This document shows positions 1 through 4,756 of a stretch of 5,740 bases of DNA, piece by piece. The stretch lies in NCBI GenBank assembly GCA_017425745.1, contig JAFOXT010000130.1:1-5740 (forward strand), in the 5' to 3' direction. A program made the translations under genes and the position numbers. How positions within the stretch are numbered: the stretch's first letter is position 1; every line of letters starts with the position of its first letter. Source of the stretch: Clostridia bacterium. GTDB taxonomy: Bacteria > Bacillota > Clostridia > Oscillospirales > Acutalibacteraceae. Below the pieces are notes generated by a model. The model saw nothing but the letters and a program-made list of their open reading frames with translations, did no database searches and had not been told where the DNA came from.

Positions 1-471
1 AGCTCAGTGCTTGACGACAGCAAGGCTCCCGATAAGAACAAAAACGATATTTTATCTGCATGCAGAGCTACTGCTGACAGCAGTACCTTTGAAAATGCAA
101 TGGGTCAGCATACAGAAAATGCGGCTGTAACAGTTGGCGGTGACGTAGTTTTCAATGAAGTCAATCTTAAAATCAATTCGGCATATCACGGCATTATAGG
201 TGACAACATAGAAATGGAAAACGGTTTCTGCTCTGTCAGAAGTGACGGCAACGGACTTTTTGCAAAGGGAGAGGTGTCGCTTGACGGTATCAAAATAAAT
301 ATAAGCGACTGTTATAACGGAATCGAATGTGAAGAAGGACAGTTCAGCGACGCTAATATTCTTATAAATGCTTTCAATAAAGGTATAATATGTACTGAAG
401 AAAAACCGGATTTTGAAGATACCACAGTTGAGATTAAAGATAAACGCAGTACAATACCTCATAAACCTTGA
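1..471 (+). CDS. 3' part of a beta-helix-like repeat protein (5' end outside window)
   Basis: The reading frame is open from base 1 and ends at the TGA at 469-471. A GTG at 7 could be a start, but the frame is open upstream of it and no ribosome site is visible, so I treat this as the C-terminal part of a longer gene. After a polar stretch, the protein shows a repeat of the form (V/I)x(I/L)x(I/N)xxxxx(N/H/K)G(I/L). Counting from the GTG, the key pairs are G62-I63, G83-L84, G105-I106 and G126-I127, so the period is 21-22 residues. That spacing is typical of right-handed parallel beta-helix rungs (pectate-lyase-like or carbohydrate-binding extracellular proteins). The tail is charged and shows no sortase signal or membrane helix. 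Function and localisation cannot be stated without the N-terminus; an extracellular polysaccharide-binding role is only an inference. The stop codon overlaps the -35 box of the next gene. Confidence 0.7.
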   Translation, partial: SSVLDDSKAPDKNKNDILSACRATADSSTFENAMGQHTENAAVTVGGDVVFNEVNLKINSAYHGIIGDNIEMENGFCSVRSDGNGLFAKGEVSLDGIKINISDCYNGIECEEGQFSDANILINAFNKGIICTEEKPDFEDTTVEIKDKRSTIPHKP

Positions 472-496
472 CAAACTACCGCAAAAGTGTTAAAAT
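468..496 (+). promoter_or_regulatory. Sigma-A promoter of yebC
   Basis: TTGACA (468-473), a 17-bp spacer and TAAAAT (491-496) make a near-perfect vegetative promoter. Transcription would start near 503, about 33 bases before the yebC ATG. The -35 box overlaps the TGA stop of the upstream gene, so the two genes are packed with no spare DNA between them. The spacer and -10 box lie inside a perfect inverted repeat described separately. Confidence 0.8.
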
Positions 497-507
497 CTTT
501 TGCGGTA
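477..507 (+). terminator. Perfect 11-bp inverted repeat: terminator of upstream gene and/or operator on the yebC promoter
   Basis: TACCGCAAAAG (477-487) and CTTTTGCGGTA (497-507) are perfect reverse complements around a 9-base loop. The repeat starts five bases after the upstream stop codon, where an intrinsic terminator would be expected, but the bases that follow (ATTATTG) form only a poor T-tract. The loop also contains the -10 box of the yebC promoter, so the repeat could equally be a protein-binding operator. Both uses are possible at once. Confidence 0.5.
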
Positions 508-524
508 ATTATTGATATAAGGAC

Positions 525-530
525 AGGTGA
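525..530 (+). promoter_or_regulatory. Ribosome binding site that fixes the yebC start
   Basis: AGGTGA lies five bases before the ATG at 536. The in-frame GTG at 527 falls inside this site and cannot be the start. The ATG at 536 also gives the family's typical MSGHSKW N-terminus. Confidence 0.75.
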
Positions 531-535
531 ATATA

Positions 536-1276
536 ATGTCAGGACATTCAAAATGGAGCACCATTAAAAGAAAAAAGGAAAAGACTGACGGTGCAAGAGC
601 TAAGGTATTTACAAAAATAGGCAGAGAAATCGCAGTTGCAGTTCGTGACGGCGGTCCCGACCCCGCATCAAACTCAAAGCTCAAGGATATTATTGCAAAA
701 GCAAAGGCTAACAACGTGCCTAACGATAATATTGAAAGAATTATCAAAAAAGCTTCAGGTGAAGGCACAAGCGCAAACTACGAAGAAATTATGTATGAAG
801 GCTATGGTCCCTCAGGTATCGCTGTTATTGTTGAAACTCTTACCGATAACCGTAACCGTACAGCAGGCGAAATGCGTCACTATTTTGATAAAAACAAGGG
901 CAACCTCGGTCAGCAGGGCTGCGTATCATTTATGTTCACACGTTACGGTGTAATCGTAATTGAGGCAGAGGATGTTGACGAAGACAAGCTTATGGAAGAC
1001 GCTCTTGAAGCAGGCGCAATTGACTTCATCACAGACGAAGAGGATATTTATGTTGTACGTACAGAGCCCAATGACCTTGGTGCTATCCGTGACGACCTTG
1101 AAGCTAAGGGATATACCTTTGTTTCAGCAGAGGTTGAGTATGTACCCAACACAGAAACTGCTCTTACAGATGCAGATGACCTTAAGATGATGGGCAGACT
1201 TCTTGAAATGCTCGAGGACAACGATGACGTACAGAATGTATGGCACAACCTTGAAAATGAGGATGATCTTCCTTAA
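536..1276 (+). CDS. yebC: YebC/PmpR (TACO1) family translation-associated protein
   Basis: The 246-residue product begins MSGHSKWSTIKRKK, the hallmark of the YebC/TACO1 family. It also carries the family core YEGYGPSGIAVIVE (87-100) followed by TDNRNRTA, and the KNKGNLGQQGCVSFMF segment (119-134). The length is that of a complete family member. The N-terminal third is basic and helical, and the C-terminal third is acidic, ending in LENEDDLP. Family members were long annotated as DNA-binding transcriptional regulators. More recent work on bacterial YebC and mitochondrial TACO1 links them to the ribosome and to relief of stalling at proline-rich sequences. I therefore favour a cytoplasmic, ribosome-associated role, with a regulatory role as the alternative. 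The gene has its own promoter and a strong terminator, so it is probably monocistronic; it is not next to ruvC here, as it is in Escherichia coli. Confidence 0.96.
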   Translation: MSGHSKWSTIKRKKEKTDGARAKVFTKIGREIAVAVRDGGPDPASNSKLKDIIAKAKANNVPNDNIERIIKKASGEGTSANYEEIMYEGYGPSGIAVIVETLTDNRNRTAGEMRHYFDKNKGNLGQQGCVSFMFTRYGVIVIEAEDVDEDKLMEDALEAGAIDFITDEEDIYVVRTEPNDLGAIRDDLEAKGYTFVSAEVEYVPNTETALTDADDLKMMGRLLEMLEDNDDVQNVWHNLENEDDLP

Positions 1277-1342
1277 AGGCTATTGATAAACACACTGTTC
1301 AGAACAATAGCGTTAAGACAAAAAATTAACAGATAGCAGATG

Positions 1343-1377
1343 AAAATATCCAAGGTATTGAGCCTTGGATATTTTTT
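1343..1377 (+). terminator. Intrinsic terminator after yebC
   Basis: AAAATATCCAAGG (1343-1355) pairs perfectly with CCTTGGATATTTT (1363-1375) around a 7-base loop, and the T-tract runs over 1372-1377. It lies about 65 bases after the yebC stop, so the transcript has a short 3' UTR. Confidence 0.85.
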
Positions 1378-1395
1378 GCGTTGTTCTGACCTTTC

Positions 1396-1426
1396 TTGAA
1401 TAAAAAAGAGTCTGCTTTCATATCCT
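1396..1426 (+). promoter_or_regulatory. Weak candidate promoter for tspO
   Basis: TTGAAT (1396-1401) could be a -35 box, with either CATATC (1419-1424, 17-bp spacing) or TATCCT (1421-1426, 19-bp spacing) as the -10. Neither is convincing. A promoter is expected somewhere here because the terminator at 1343-1377 isolates the gene from yebC. Confidence 0.3.
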
Positions 1427-1441
1427 ATATCAGGTGATATT

Positions 1442-1915
1442 ATGGATAAAAGCAAACTCAAAGTCTATGGATTGTTCATACTTATAACGGAAGCGGTGGG
1501 AACTGTTGCAGGACTTCTCACAACTCTTGGTATGGAAAAATATTCAGCTGTGGAAAAGCCTGCACTGACTCCGCCTGAAATTGTCTTTCCTATAGTGTGG
1601 ACAATTCTTTACGCTCTTATGGCTGTCGGTGCCGCGAGAGTATGGCTTACGGAGGAAAGCGAAGAAAAAGATAAGGGTCTGAAGCTTTATGTTGTTCAGC
1701 TCGGCATGAATTTTCTTTGGAGCATACTATTTTTTAATTTTCAGGCATACGGCTTTTCATTCTTCTGGCTGCTTGGTCTTCTCTTAGTAATTGTTCTTAT
1801 GACCCTTACCTTTTATAAGTCAGACAGAATTGCGGCTTACCTTCAGATTCCTTATATTTTATGGGTAAGCTTTGCAGGTTATCTTAATTTTATGGTGTGG
1901 CTTCTTAACCGATAA
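1442..1915 (+). CDS. tspO: TspO/MBR family membrane protein (tryptophan-rich sensory protein)
   Basis: The 157-residue, very hydrophobic protein has the five-helix layout and motifs of the TspO/MBR family. These are KPALTPPEIVFPIVWTILY (39-57), the QLGMNFLWSILFF block (86-98), PYILW (137-141), and FAGYLNF followed by WLLN near the C-terminus (144-156). Segments at about 5-28, 47-69, 80-100, 105-125 and 132-155 can span the membrane. The tryptophan usually found before the KP motif is replaced by lysine (K33-Y34). AGGTGA (1432-1437) sits four bases before the ATG. Family members bind porphyrins and cholesterol-like ligands and have been tied to tetrapyrrole handling and stress responses; the ligand here is unknown. 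The stop codon directly abuts the stop of the convergent gene, and no terminator lies between them. Confidence 0.93.
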   Translation: MDKSKLKVYGLFILITEAVGTVAGLLTTLGMEKYSAVEKPALTPPEIVFPIVWTILYALMAVGAARVWLTEESEEKDKGLKLYVVQLGMNFLWSILFFNFQAYGFSFFWLLGLLLVIVLMTLTFYKSDRIAAYLQIPYILWVSFAGYLNFMVWLLNR

Positions 1916-2596
1916 TTACTTCTTCTCCTTTGTTTTTTCACCCGAGATATATGAGGCACTGAGCCAGCCGTATAAATCCTTTTTTAAAACGTAAACGTAA
2001 ACCCAATTGCTGTCCTCGGCCGAGCCGCCGATAACCTGAACCTCACTGCCTGAGGAGATTGTTTCAATCTGACCGTAGGAGTCAGATGGGCCTTTTCTCA
2101 GAGAAATGCTTTCGGCAGACGAAACGGTGCAGTTAACGGGGGAATAGTTAATCTGCGGCGAAATTGTACCGAAGGTTGAGGCGAATTCCTGCTGAAGCTC
2201 ATCGGTCAGTCCTTCAGTGGTTTGCTCTTGCGGAGTTAAGATTTCCGATACGGAAGTGAATCCGAAATAATCGGCAGCCATAAAAAGAGCTGTGCCGAAA
2301 AGGAGAATACAAAGTGCTGATAAAAAGGCTGTAAGGCCTCTTGAAGAGCCTTTTTCTTTTTTGCGTAACTTTCCTTCAGAAACGCCATAACTCTCCTCAA
2401 AAGCCGTTTCAGGTTGAAAAATACGGCTTTTTGAAGCTACATCCTCAAAGGGTTGGTTGCGAGAGATAAAAATTGGCTTTGGCTCGGCTTCGGCTGGCTG
2501 ATTTGAGGACGGTTCGGGTTCTTTACACTGCTCTCCGCAGTGTGGGCAGTAGTTTTCTGAGCCATAGAGAATATAGCTGCATTTTTTACAGGTCAT
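1916..2596 (-). CDS. Zinc-ribbon / single-pass membrane / bacterial SH3 domain protein
   Basis: The ATG at 2596-2594 is chosen because AAGGAG (2610-2605) lies eight bases upstream and because the protein then starts directly with a zinc ribbon. The 226-residue product has three parts. A zinc ribbon of form CxxC-x10-CxxC uses C3, C6, C17 and C20. A low-complexity, Pro/Glu-rich and then Lys-rich linker runs from about 25 to 87. One transmembrane helix (about 88-111) follows basic residues, predicting a cytoplasmic N-terminus. The exported part ends in an SH3b-type domain (about 156-217) with SLRKGPSDSYGQIETI, a degenerate form of the usual NVRSGPS motif, and a closing YGWLSASYI. SH3b domains commonly bind cell-wall material, so a wall-sensing or wall-associated role is plausible, but the function is unknown. 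The gene is convergent with tspO, and no terminator is obvious at its 3' end. Confidence 0.88.
   Translation of the reverse strand: MTCKKCSYILYGSENYCPHCGEQCKEPEPSSNQPAEAEPKPIFISRNQPFEDVASKSRIFQPETAFEESYGVSEGKLRKKEKGSSRGLTAFLSALCILLFGTALFMAADYFGFTSVSEILTPQEQTTEGLTDELQQEFASTFGTISPQINYSPVNCTVSSAESISLRKGPSDSYGQIETISSGSEVQVIGGSAEDSNWVYVYVLKKDLYGWLSASYISGEKTKEKK
2333..2362 (+). terminator. Candidate plus-strand terminator inside the zinc-ribbon gene
   Basis: AAGGC (2333-2337) pairs with GCCTT (2348-2352), and TCT (2339-2341) with AGA (2345-2347), leaving one bulged C. The alternative outer pairing AAAAAGGCT (2322-2330) with AGCCTTTTT (2347-2355) is also perfect. T-runs follow at 2351-2355 and 2357-2362. 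It could stop tspO transcripts, which have no terminator at their own 3' end. It lies in coding sequence for KKEKGSSRG, so the T-run may be only a by-product of lysine codons. Confidence 0.3.
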
Positions 2597-2631
2597 AATA
2601 AAAACTCCTTCTTTTTTGATTTTGCTAACCG

Positions 2632-2640
2632 AGTATAGCA
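2632..2640 (-). promoter_or_regulatory. Extended -10 promoter of the zinc-ribbon gene
   Basis: On the minus strand the sequence reads TGC followed by TATACT (2640-2632), an extended -10 element. There is no good -35 at the standard distance, and TTGCGA lies too far upstream. Transcription would start near 2625, giving a leader of about 30 bases that contains only the ribosome site. Confidence 0.6.
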
Positions 2641-2680
2641 CAGGGAAAAGAAGAAGTTTGTCGCAAGGTGAAAGCACTAT

Positions 2681-2717
2681 AAAAAACACAAGAAGCTCAA
2701 CCTTAAGTTGAGCTTCT
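2681..2717 (-). terminator. Intrinsic terminator of the predicted small RNA
   Basis: On the minus strand AGAAGCTCAAC (2717-2707) pairs perfectly with GTTGAGCTTCT (2701-2691) around a 5-base loop. This is followed by TGTG and six Ts (2686-2681). CACA just upstream (2724-2721) can pair with TGTG across a small bulge, bringing the stem right up to the T-tract. No protein gene ends here on this strand, so the terminator implies a non-coding transcript or attenuation ahead of the zinc-ribbon gene. Confidence 0.7.
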
Positions 2718-2809
2718 GTTGTGCATATTTGAAAGGAGAGGGGAGTGCAATGGGAAGGAGGGCTGAAGTATGAAAAATCGGAAAAAACACACTTCAATTC
2801 CCACTGCAC
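2681..2809 (-). ncRNA. Predicted structured small RNA with anti-Shine-Dalgarno-like loops
   Basis: Read on the minus strand, the RNA would begin near 2809. Helix P1 pairs 2809-2798 with 2756-2745 (12 bp). Helix P2 pairs 2796-2788 with 2772-2764 (9 bp) and has a 15-base loop. A seven-base C-rich bulge (GCCCTCC, 2763-2757) separates the helices on one side. A pyrimidine-rich linker (2744-2726) leads to a terminator hairpin. The one imperfect pair in P1 (2804/2750) and the one in P2 (2790/2770) are both G-U on the minus strand but A-C mismatches on the plus strand, which argues that the RNA is minus-sense. A TATACT box lies at the right distance upstream, but the -35 is poor. I see no match to SRP RNA, 6S RNA, tRNA or a riboswitch I know. 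It could instead be the attenuated leader of the zinc-ribbon gene downstream. Confidence 0.5.
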
Positions 2810-2815
2810 AATTAG

Positions 2816-2821
2816 AGTATA
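2816..2821 (-). promoter_or_regulatory. -10 box of the predicted small RNA
   Basis: TATACT on the minus strand (2821-2816) places the start near 2809, exactly the first base of helix P1. The hexamer 17 bases further upstream does not resemble TTGACA, so the promoter rests on the -10 and on the fit with the RNA structure. It shares the core ATACTC with the zinc-ribbon gene's own -10. Confidence 0.45.
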
Positions 2822-3044
2822 ATTGTTTTACTTAAAATAAAGCTAAAACAGTTTATAAGGAATTATTAAGAAACGGTGTAATCTGTGTGAAAACAATCCT
2901 TTTTGGGACAGAGTTAAGAGTTAAGACGTGGTCGCACCTTTATATTTCTGCAAACATATAGGTATAGTCTGCGGAATTTATATTTACAAAAAGGGAAAAG
3001 AGTTGATTTTATCCGTCTTTACAGATTCTGATTGATAAAAACAT

Positions 3045-3087
3045 AGTCCGCCGATTAAGCAAGGTTGCTTTGGCGGACTGAATTTTT
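3045..3087 (+). terminator. GC-rich hairpin with T-tract inside the repeat element
   Basis: AGTCCGCC (3045-3052) pairs with GGCGGACT (3072-3079), and inside it AAGCA (3057-3061) pairs with TGCTT (3066-3070). GAATTTTT follows, so it could terminate plus-strand transcripts. On the minus strand it is followed by TATGTTTTT and could act that way too. No gene clearly needs it. Confidence 0.45.
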
Positions 3088-3135
3088 ACAGTATAAAACC
3101 AAGTTAAAACGGATATAATCGGCGAAGCCCCGCAT

Positions 3136-3163
3136 CTTAACTCTTAACTCTCAACTCTTAACT
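3136..3163. repeat. Four tandem 7-bp repeats (CTTAACT)
   Basis: The copies lie at 3136-3142, 3143-3149, 3150-3156 (CTCAACT) and 3157-3163. The repeats are too short and have no spacers, so this is not a CRISPR. Copy number at such a tract may vary between strains by slippage. Confidence 0.8.
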
Positions 3164-3165
3164 CT

Positions 3166-3192
3166 AAAAAAAAGCCCCGAAGGGCTTTTTTT
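3166..3192 (-). terminator. Intrinsic terminator of uraA with a UUCG loop
   Basis: An 11-bp stem (3167-3177 with 3182-3192) has a GCCC/GGGC core and, on the minus strand, the very stable loop TTCG, followed by eight Ts (3173-3166). The uraA stop codon (3193-3191) overlaps the upstream A-tract, so coding sequence runs right into the terminator. Confidence 0.9.
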
Positions 3193-4570
3193 ATGCTTTT
3201 TTCTTTGAAAGAACAAGATTGGTAATGATGCCGAGGATAAGTGCACAAGCAACTGCAGTAAGTGTAATCTTACCGAAGGAGATTGCAAGTCCGCCGATGC
3301 CTGCAATAAGAATAACTGAAACAGTGAAGAGGTTTCTGTTATCTTCAAGGTCAACGGTCTGTACCATTTTAAGACCTGAAACTGCGATGAAGCCGTAAAG
3401 CGCCATACAGATACCACCCATTACACATGAGGGAATTGAGTTAACAAAAGCAACAAAGGGGGAGAAGAATGCAATAAGCATTGAAAGAACGGCAGCAGTG
3501 ATAATTGTGTAAACTGAAGCGTTTCTTGTAATAGCAACGCAAGCTACTGATTCGCCGTAGGTTGTGTTGGGACAACCGCCGAAAATTGCGCCTACCATTG
3601 AGCCTACACCGTCACCGAGAAGTGTTCTGTGGAGACCAGGATCTCTGAGAAGGTCTTTTTCAATAATTGATGAAATGTTCTTGTGGTCAGCAATATGCTC
3701 AGCGAATACAACGAATGCAACGGGAACATAAGCTACTGCAAGTGAACCGATATATGCGCCGTCGATTTCCTTGATGCCCTTCATAGCTGTAAGGAAGGTG
3801 AAATCGGGAAGAGCGAAAATTGAAAGGTTGTTGAAAACTGAGAAGTCGATGATTCTGAGAGCATCGTTACCTGTTTTGATACCGATAACAGTGAGAATTG
3901 CAGCTACTGCATAGCCTGAAAGAATACCGATAATAAAGGGAATAAGCTTAACGCCCTTTTTACCGTATGTTGAGCAGAGCATTGTTACAAAAAGAGCAAC
4001 AAGACCGCAGAGGATGCAAAGAAGGGGATTAGCTGTCTGTACCATTGAAACTGTTTCAACAATAGCGCCGTCCTGAATTGCCTGGCCGATTGCTTCAACC
4101 ATGTATTCGCCTGACTTAAGGTCGCCGATTGCGTTAGCAGCAAGTGAAAGACCGATAATTGCAACTGTGGGGCCGATAACCTGCTTGGGCATAAGCTTAT
4201 CAATCCAGTTAACGCCTGCAAACTTAACAATAAGAGCGATAACTACATAAACAAGACCTGCGAAAATTGCACCGATAATAAGGCCCATATAACCTGCCTG
4301 TACAGAAACTGCGCCTGCAAACGCTGCAGCCATTGAGCCGAGGAATGCGAATGATGAGCCGAGGAAAACGGGTGAACGCATCTTTGTGAAAAGAACATAT
4401 ACGAGAGTACCGATACCTGCGCCGAAAAGAGCTGCTGTGGGCTGCATTCCGTTGCCTACAATAATAGGCACAACAAGAGTAGCCGCCATAATAGCAAGAA
4501 GCTGCTGGAAGGCGTAGATAATCATTTGTCCGAATTTGGGTTTGTCATGAATGTCGTAGTAGAGTTTCAT
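3191..4570 (-). CDS. uraA: NCS2 family nucleobase permease, probably uracil:proton symporter
   Basis: The 459-residue integral membrane protein aligns by eye with UraA-type NCS2 carriers along its length. Visible marks are the QQLLAIMAAT block (22-31), FLGSSFAFLGSM (69-80), VVFAEHIADH (287-296) with E291, KDLLRDPGLHR (305-315) and GCPNTTYGE (332-340) with E340. The two glutamates match the substrate- and proton-handling residues of E. coli UraA. These motifs favour uracil over xanthine or urate, though specificity is inferred from sequence. Length is normal and about 14 membrane spans are expected. The start at 4570 is set by AAGGAGG (4585-4579), eight bases upstream; the frame continues 35 codons further up but without a ribosome site. 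The gene stands alone rather than in a pyr operon. The leader is only about 22 bases, leaving no room for a PyrR attenuator or purine riboswitch. Confidence 0.9.
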   Translation of the reverse strand: MKLYYDIHDKPKFGQMIIYAFQQLLAIMAATLVVPIIVGNGMQPTAALFGAGIGTLVYVLFTKMRSPVFLGSSFAFLGSMAAAFAGAVSVQAGYMGLIIGAIFAGLVYVVIALIVKFAGVNWIDKLMPKQVIGPTVAIIGLSLAANAIGDLKSGEYMVEAIGQAIQDGAIVETVSMVQTANPLLCILCGLVALFVTMLCSTYGKKGVKLIPFIIGILSGYAVAAILTVIGIKTGNDALRIIDFSVFNNLSIFALPDFTFLTAMKGIKEIDGAYIGSLAVAYVPVAFVVFAEHIADHKNISSIIEKDLLRDPGLHRTLLGDGVGSMVGAIFGGCPNTTYGESVACVAITRNASVYTIITAAVLSMLIAFFSPFVAFVNSIPSCVMGGICMALYGFIAVSGLKMVQTVDLEDNRNLFTVSVILIAGIGGLAISFGKITLTAVACALILGIITNLVLSKKKA

Positions 4571-4598
4571 TTTTTTATCCTCCTTATGTATTAGGAAA

Positions 4599-4627
4599 AT
4601 TTTATCATATTGAAAAGCCGAAGTAAA
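4599..4627 (-). promoter_or_regulatory. Promoter of uraA
   Basis: On the minus strand TTTACT (4627-4622), a 17-bp spacer and TAAAAT (4604-4599) give a fair vegetative promoter. Transcription would start near 4592, just upstream of the ribosome site. Confidence 0.6.
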
Positions 4628-4711
4628 TAGGATTAGAGCAGAATAAAAAGGTTGAATGTAGAAAATTAACGTCAAAAGTTGTTGAAAATGTAAAAATCCT
4701 CCGTAAGTATA

Positions 4712-4740
4712 TTGAAGATTATAAAATGCTGTGATATAAT
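4712..4740 (+). promoter_or_regulatory. Extended -10 promoter of the ATC hydrolase-family gene
   Basis: TTGAAG (4712-4717), a 17-bp spacer and TATAAT (4735-4740) preceded by TGA (4732-4734), an extended -10, make a strong promoter. Transcription would start near 4747. Its -35 is about 85 bases from the divergent uraA -35. Confidence 0.8.
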
Positions 4741-4756
4741 CGGTATATATTCTTTT

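Larger units (their letters stand above)
2911..3165. repeat. Candidate small non-coding element bounded by inverted heptamer arrays
   Basis: The 16 bases at 2911-2926 (GAGTTAAGAGTTAAGA) are the exact reverse complement of 3135-3150. Each end is built of a 7-bp unit: AGTTAAG twice on the left (2912-2925), and CTTAACT in four tandem copies on the right (3136-3163), the third reading CTCAACT. The ~208 bases between contain a GC-rich hairpin and no gene. The right end directly abuts the uraA terminator. The layout resembles a miniature inverted-repeat element or a dispersed intergenic repeat. I find no target-site duplication, so mobility is not shown. Confidence 0.5.
2597..3166. other. 570-bp interval without a convincing protein gene
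   Basis: No frame here has a plausible start, ribosome site and protein-like composition together, except for peptides of seven and 21 codons on the plus strand that I reject. The interval holds the zinc-ribbon gene promoter, a predicted minus-strand RNA (2681-2809) with promoter and terminator, an AT-rich imperfect 10-bp inverted repeat (2821-2853), about 55 bases with nothing recognisable (2854-2910), and an inverted-repeat-bounded element (2911-3165). Confidence 0.7.

Noticed and set aside
52..474. 140-residue minus-strand frame opposite the beta-helix gene
   Set aside because: It is antisense to a frame with clear protein repeats, has no ribosome site, and its cysteine- and phenylalanine-rich composition is unlike a real protein.
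490..768. 92-residue minus-strand frame opposite the start of yebC
   Set aside because: It lies opposite a firmly identified gene, and its hydrophobic character is the mirror of the lysine-rich YebC N-terminus.
2597..2809. N-terminal extension of the zinc-ribbon protein by 71 residues (start at 2809)
   Set aside because: It would translate through a perfect terminator hairpin and the predicted RNA, has no ribosome site, and a strong AAGGAG site precedes the ATG at 2596.
2681..2809. SRP RNA, 6S RNA or a riboswitch as the identity of the predicted RNA
   Set aside because: It lacks the SRP GGAA-loop core, has no long central-bubble hairpin with paired ends as in 6S RNA, and has no aptamer motif I recognise.
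2750..2835. Plus-strand peptides MGRRAEV (2750-2773) and a 21-residue one (2770-2835), overlapping as ATGA, with good purine-rich ribosome-site-like sequence
   Set aside because: No supporting plus-strand promoter is seen. The purine-rich sequence is explained as the complement of the C-rich segments of the minus-strand RNA, and the wobble pattern favours the minus strand. A leader peptide cannot be fully excluded.
3113..3119. TATAAT at 3114-3119 as a plus-strand promoter
   Set aside because: No -35 at a suitable distance, and only heptamer repeats and a terminator lie downstream on that strand.
3136..3163. CRISPR array from the tandem heptamers
   Set aside because: The units are 7 bp with no spacers, far from CRISPR repeat architecture.
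2905..3175. Target-site duplication around the heptamer-bounded element
   Set aside because: The bases outside the two ends (GGGACA on the left, AAAAAA on the right) do not match, so transposition is not demonstrated.
4571..4675. 35-codon upstream extension of uraA
   Set aside because: It contains the promoter and the AAGGAGG site for the ATG at 4570; the shorter protein has the normal NCS2 N-terminus.
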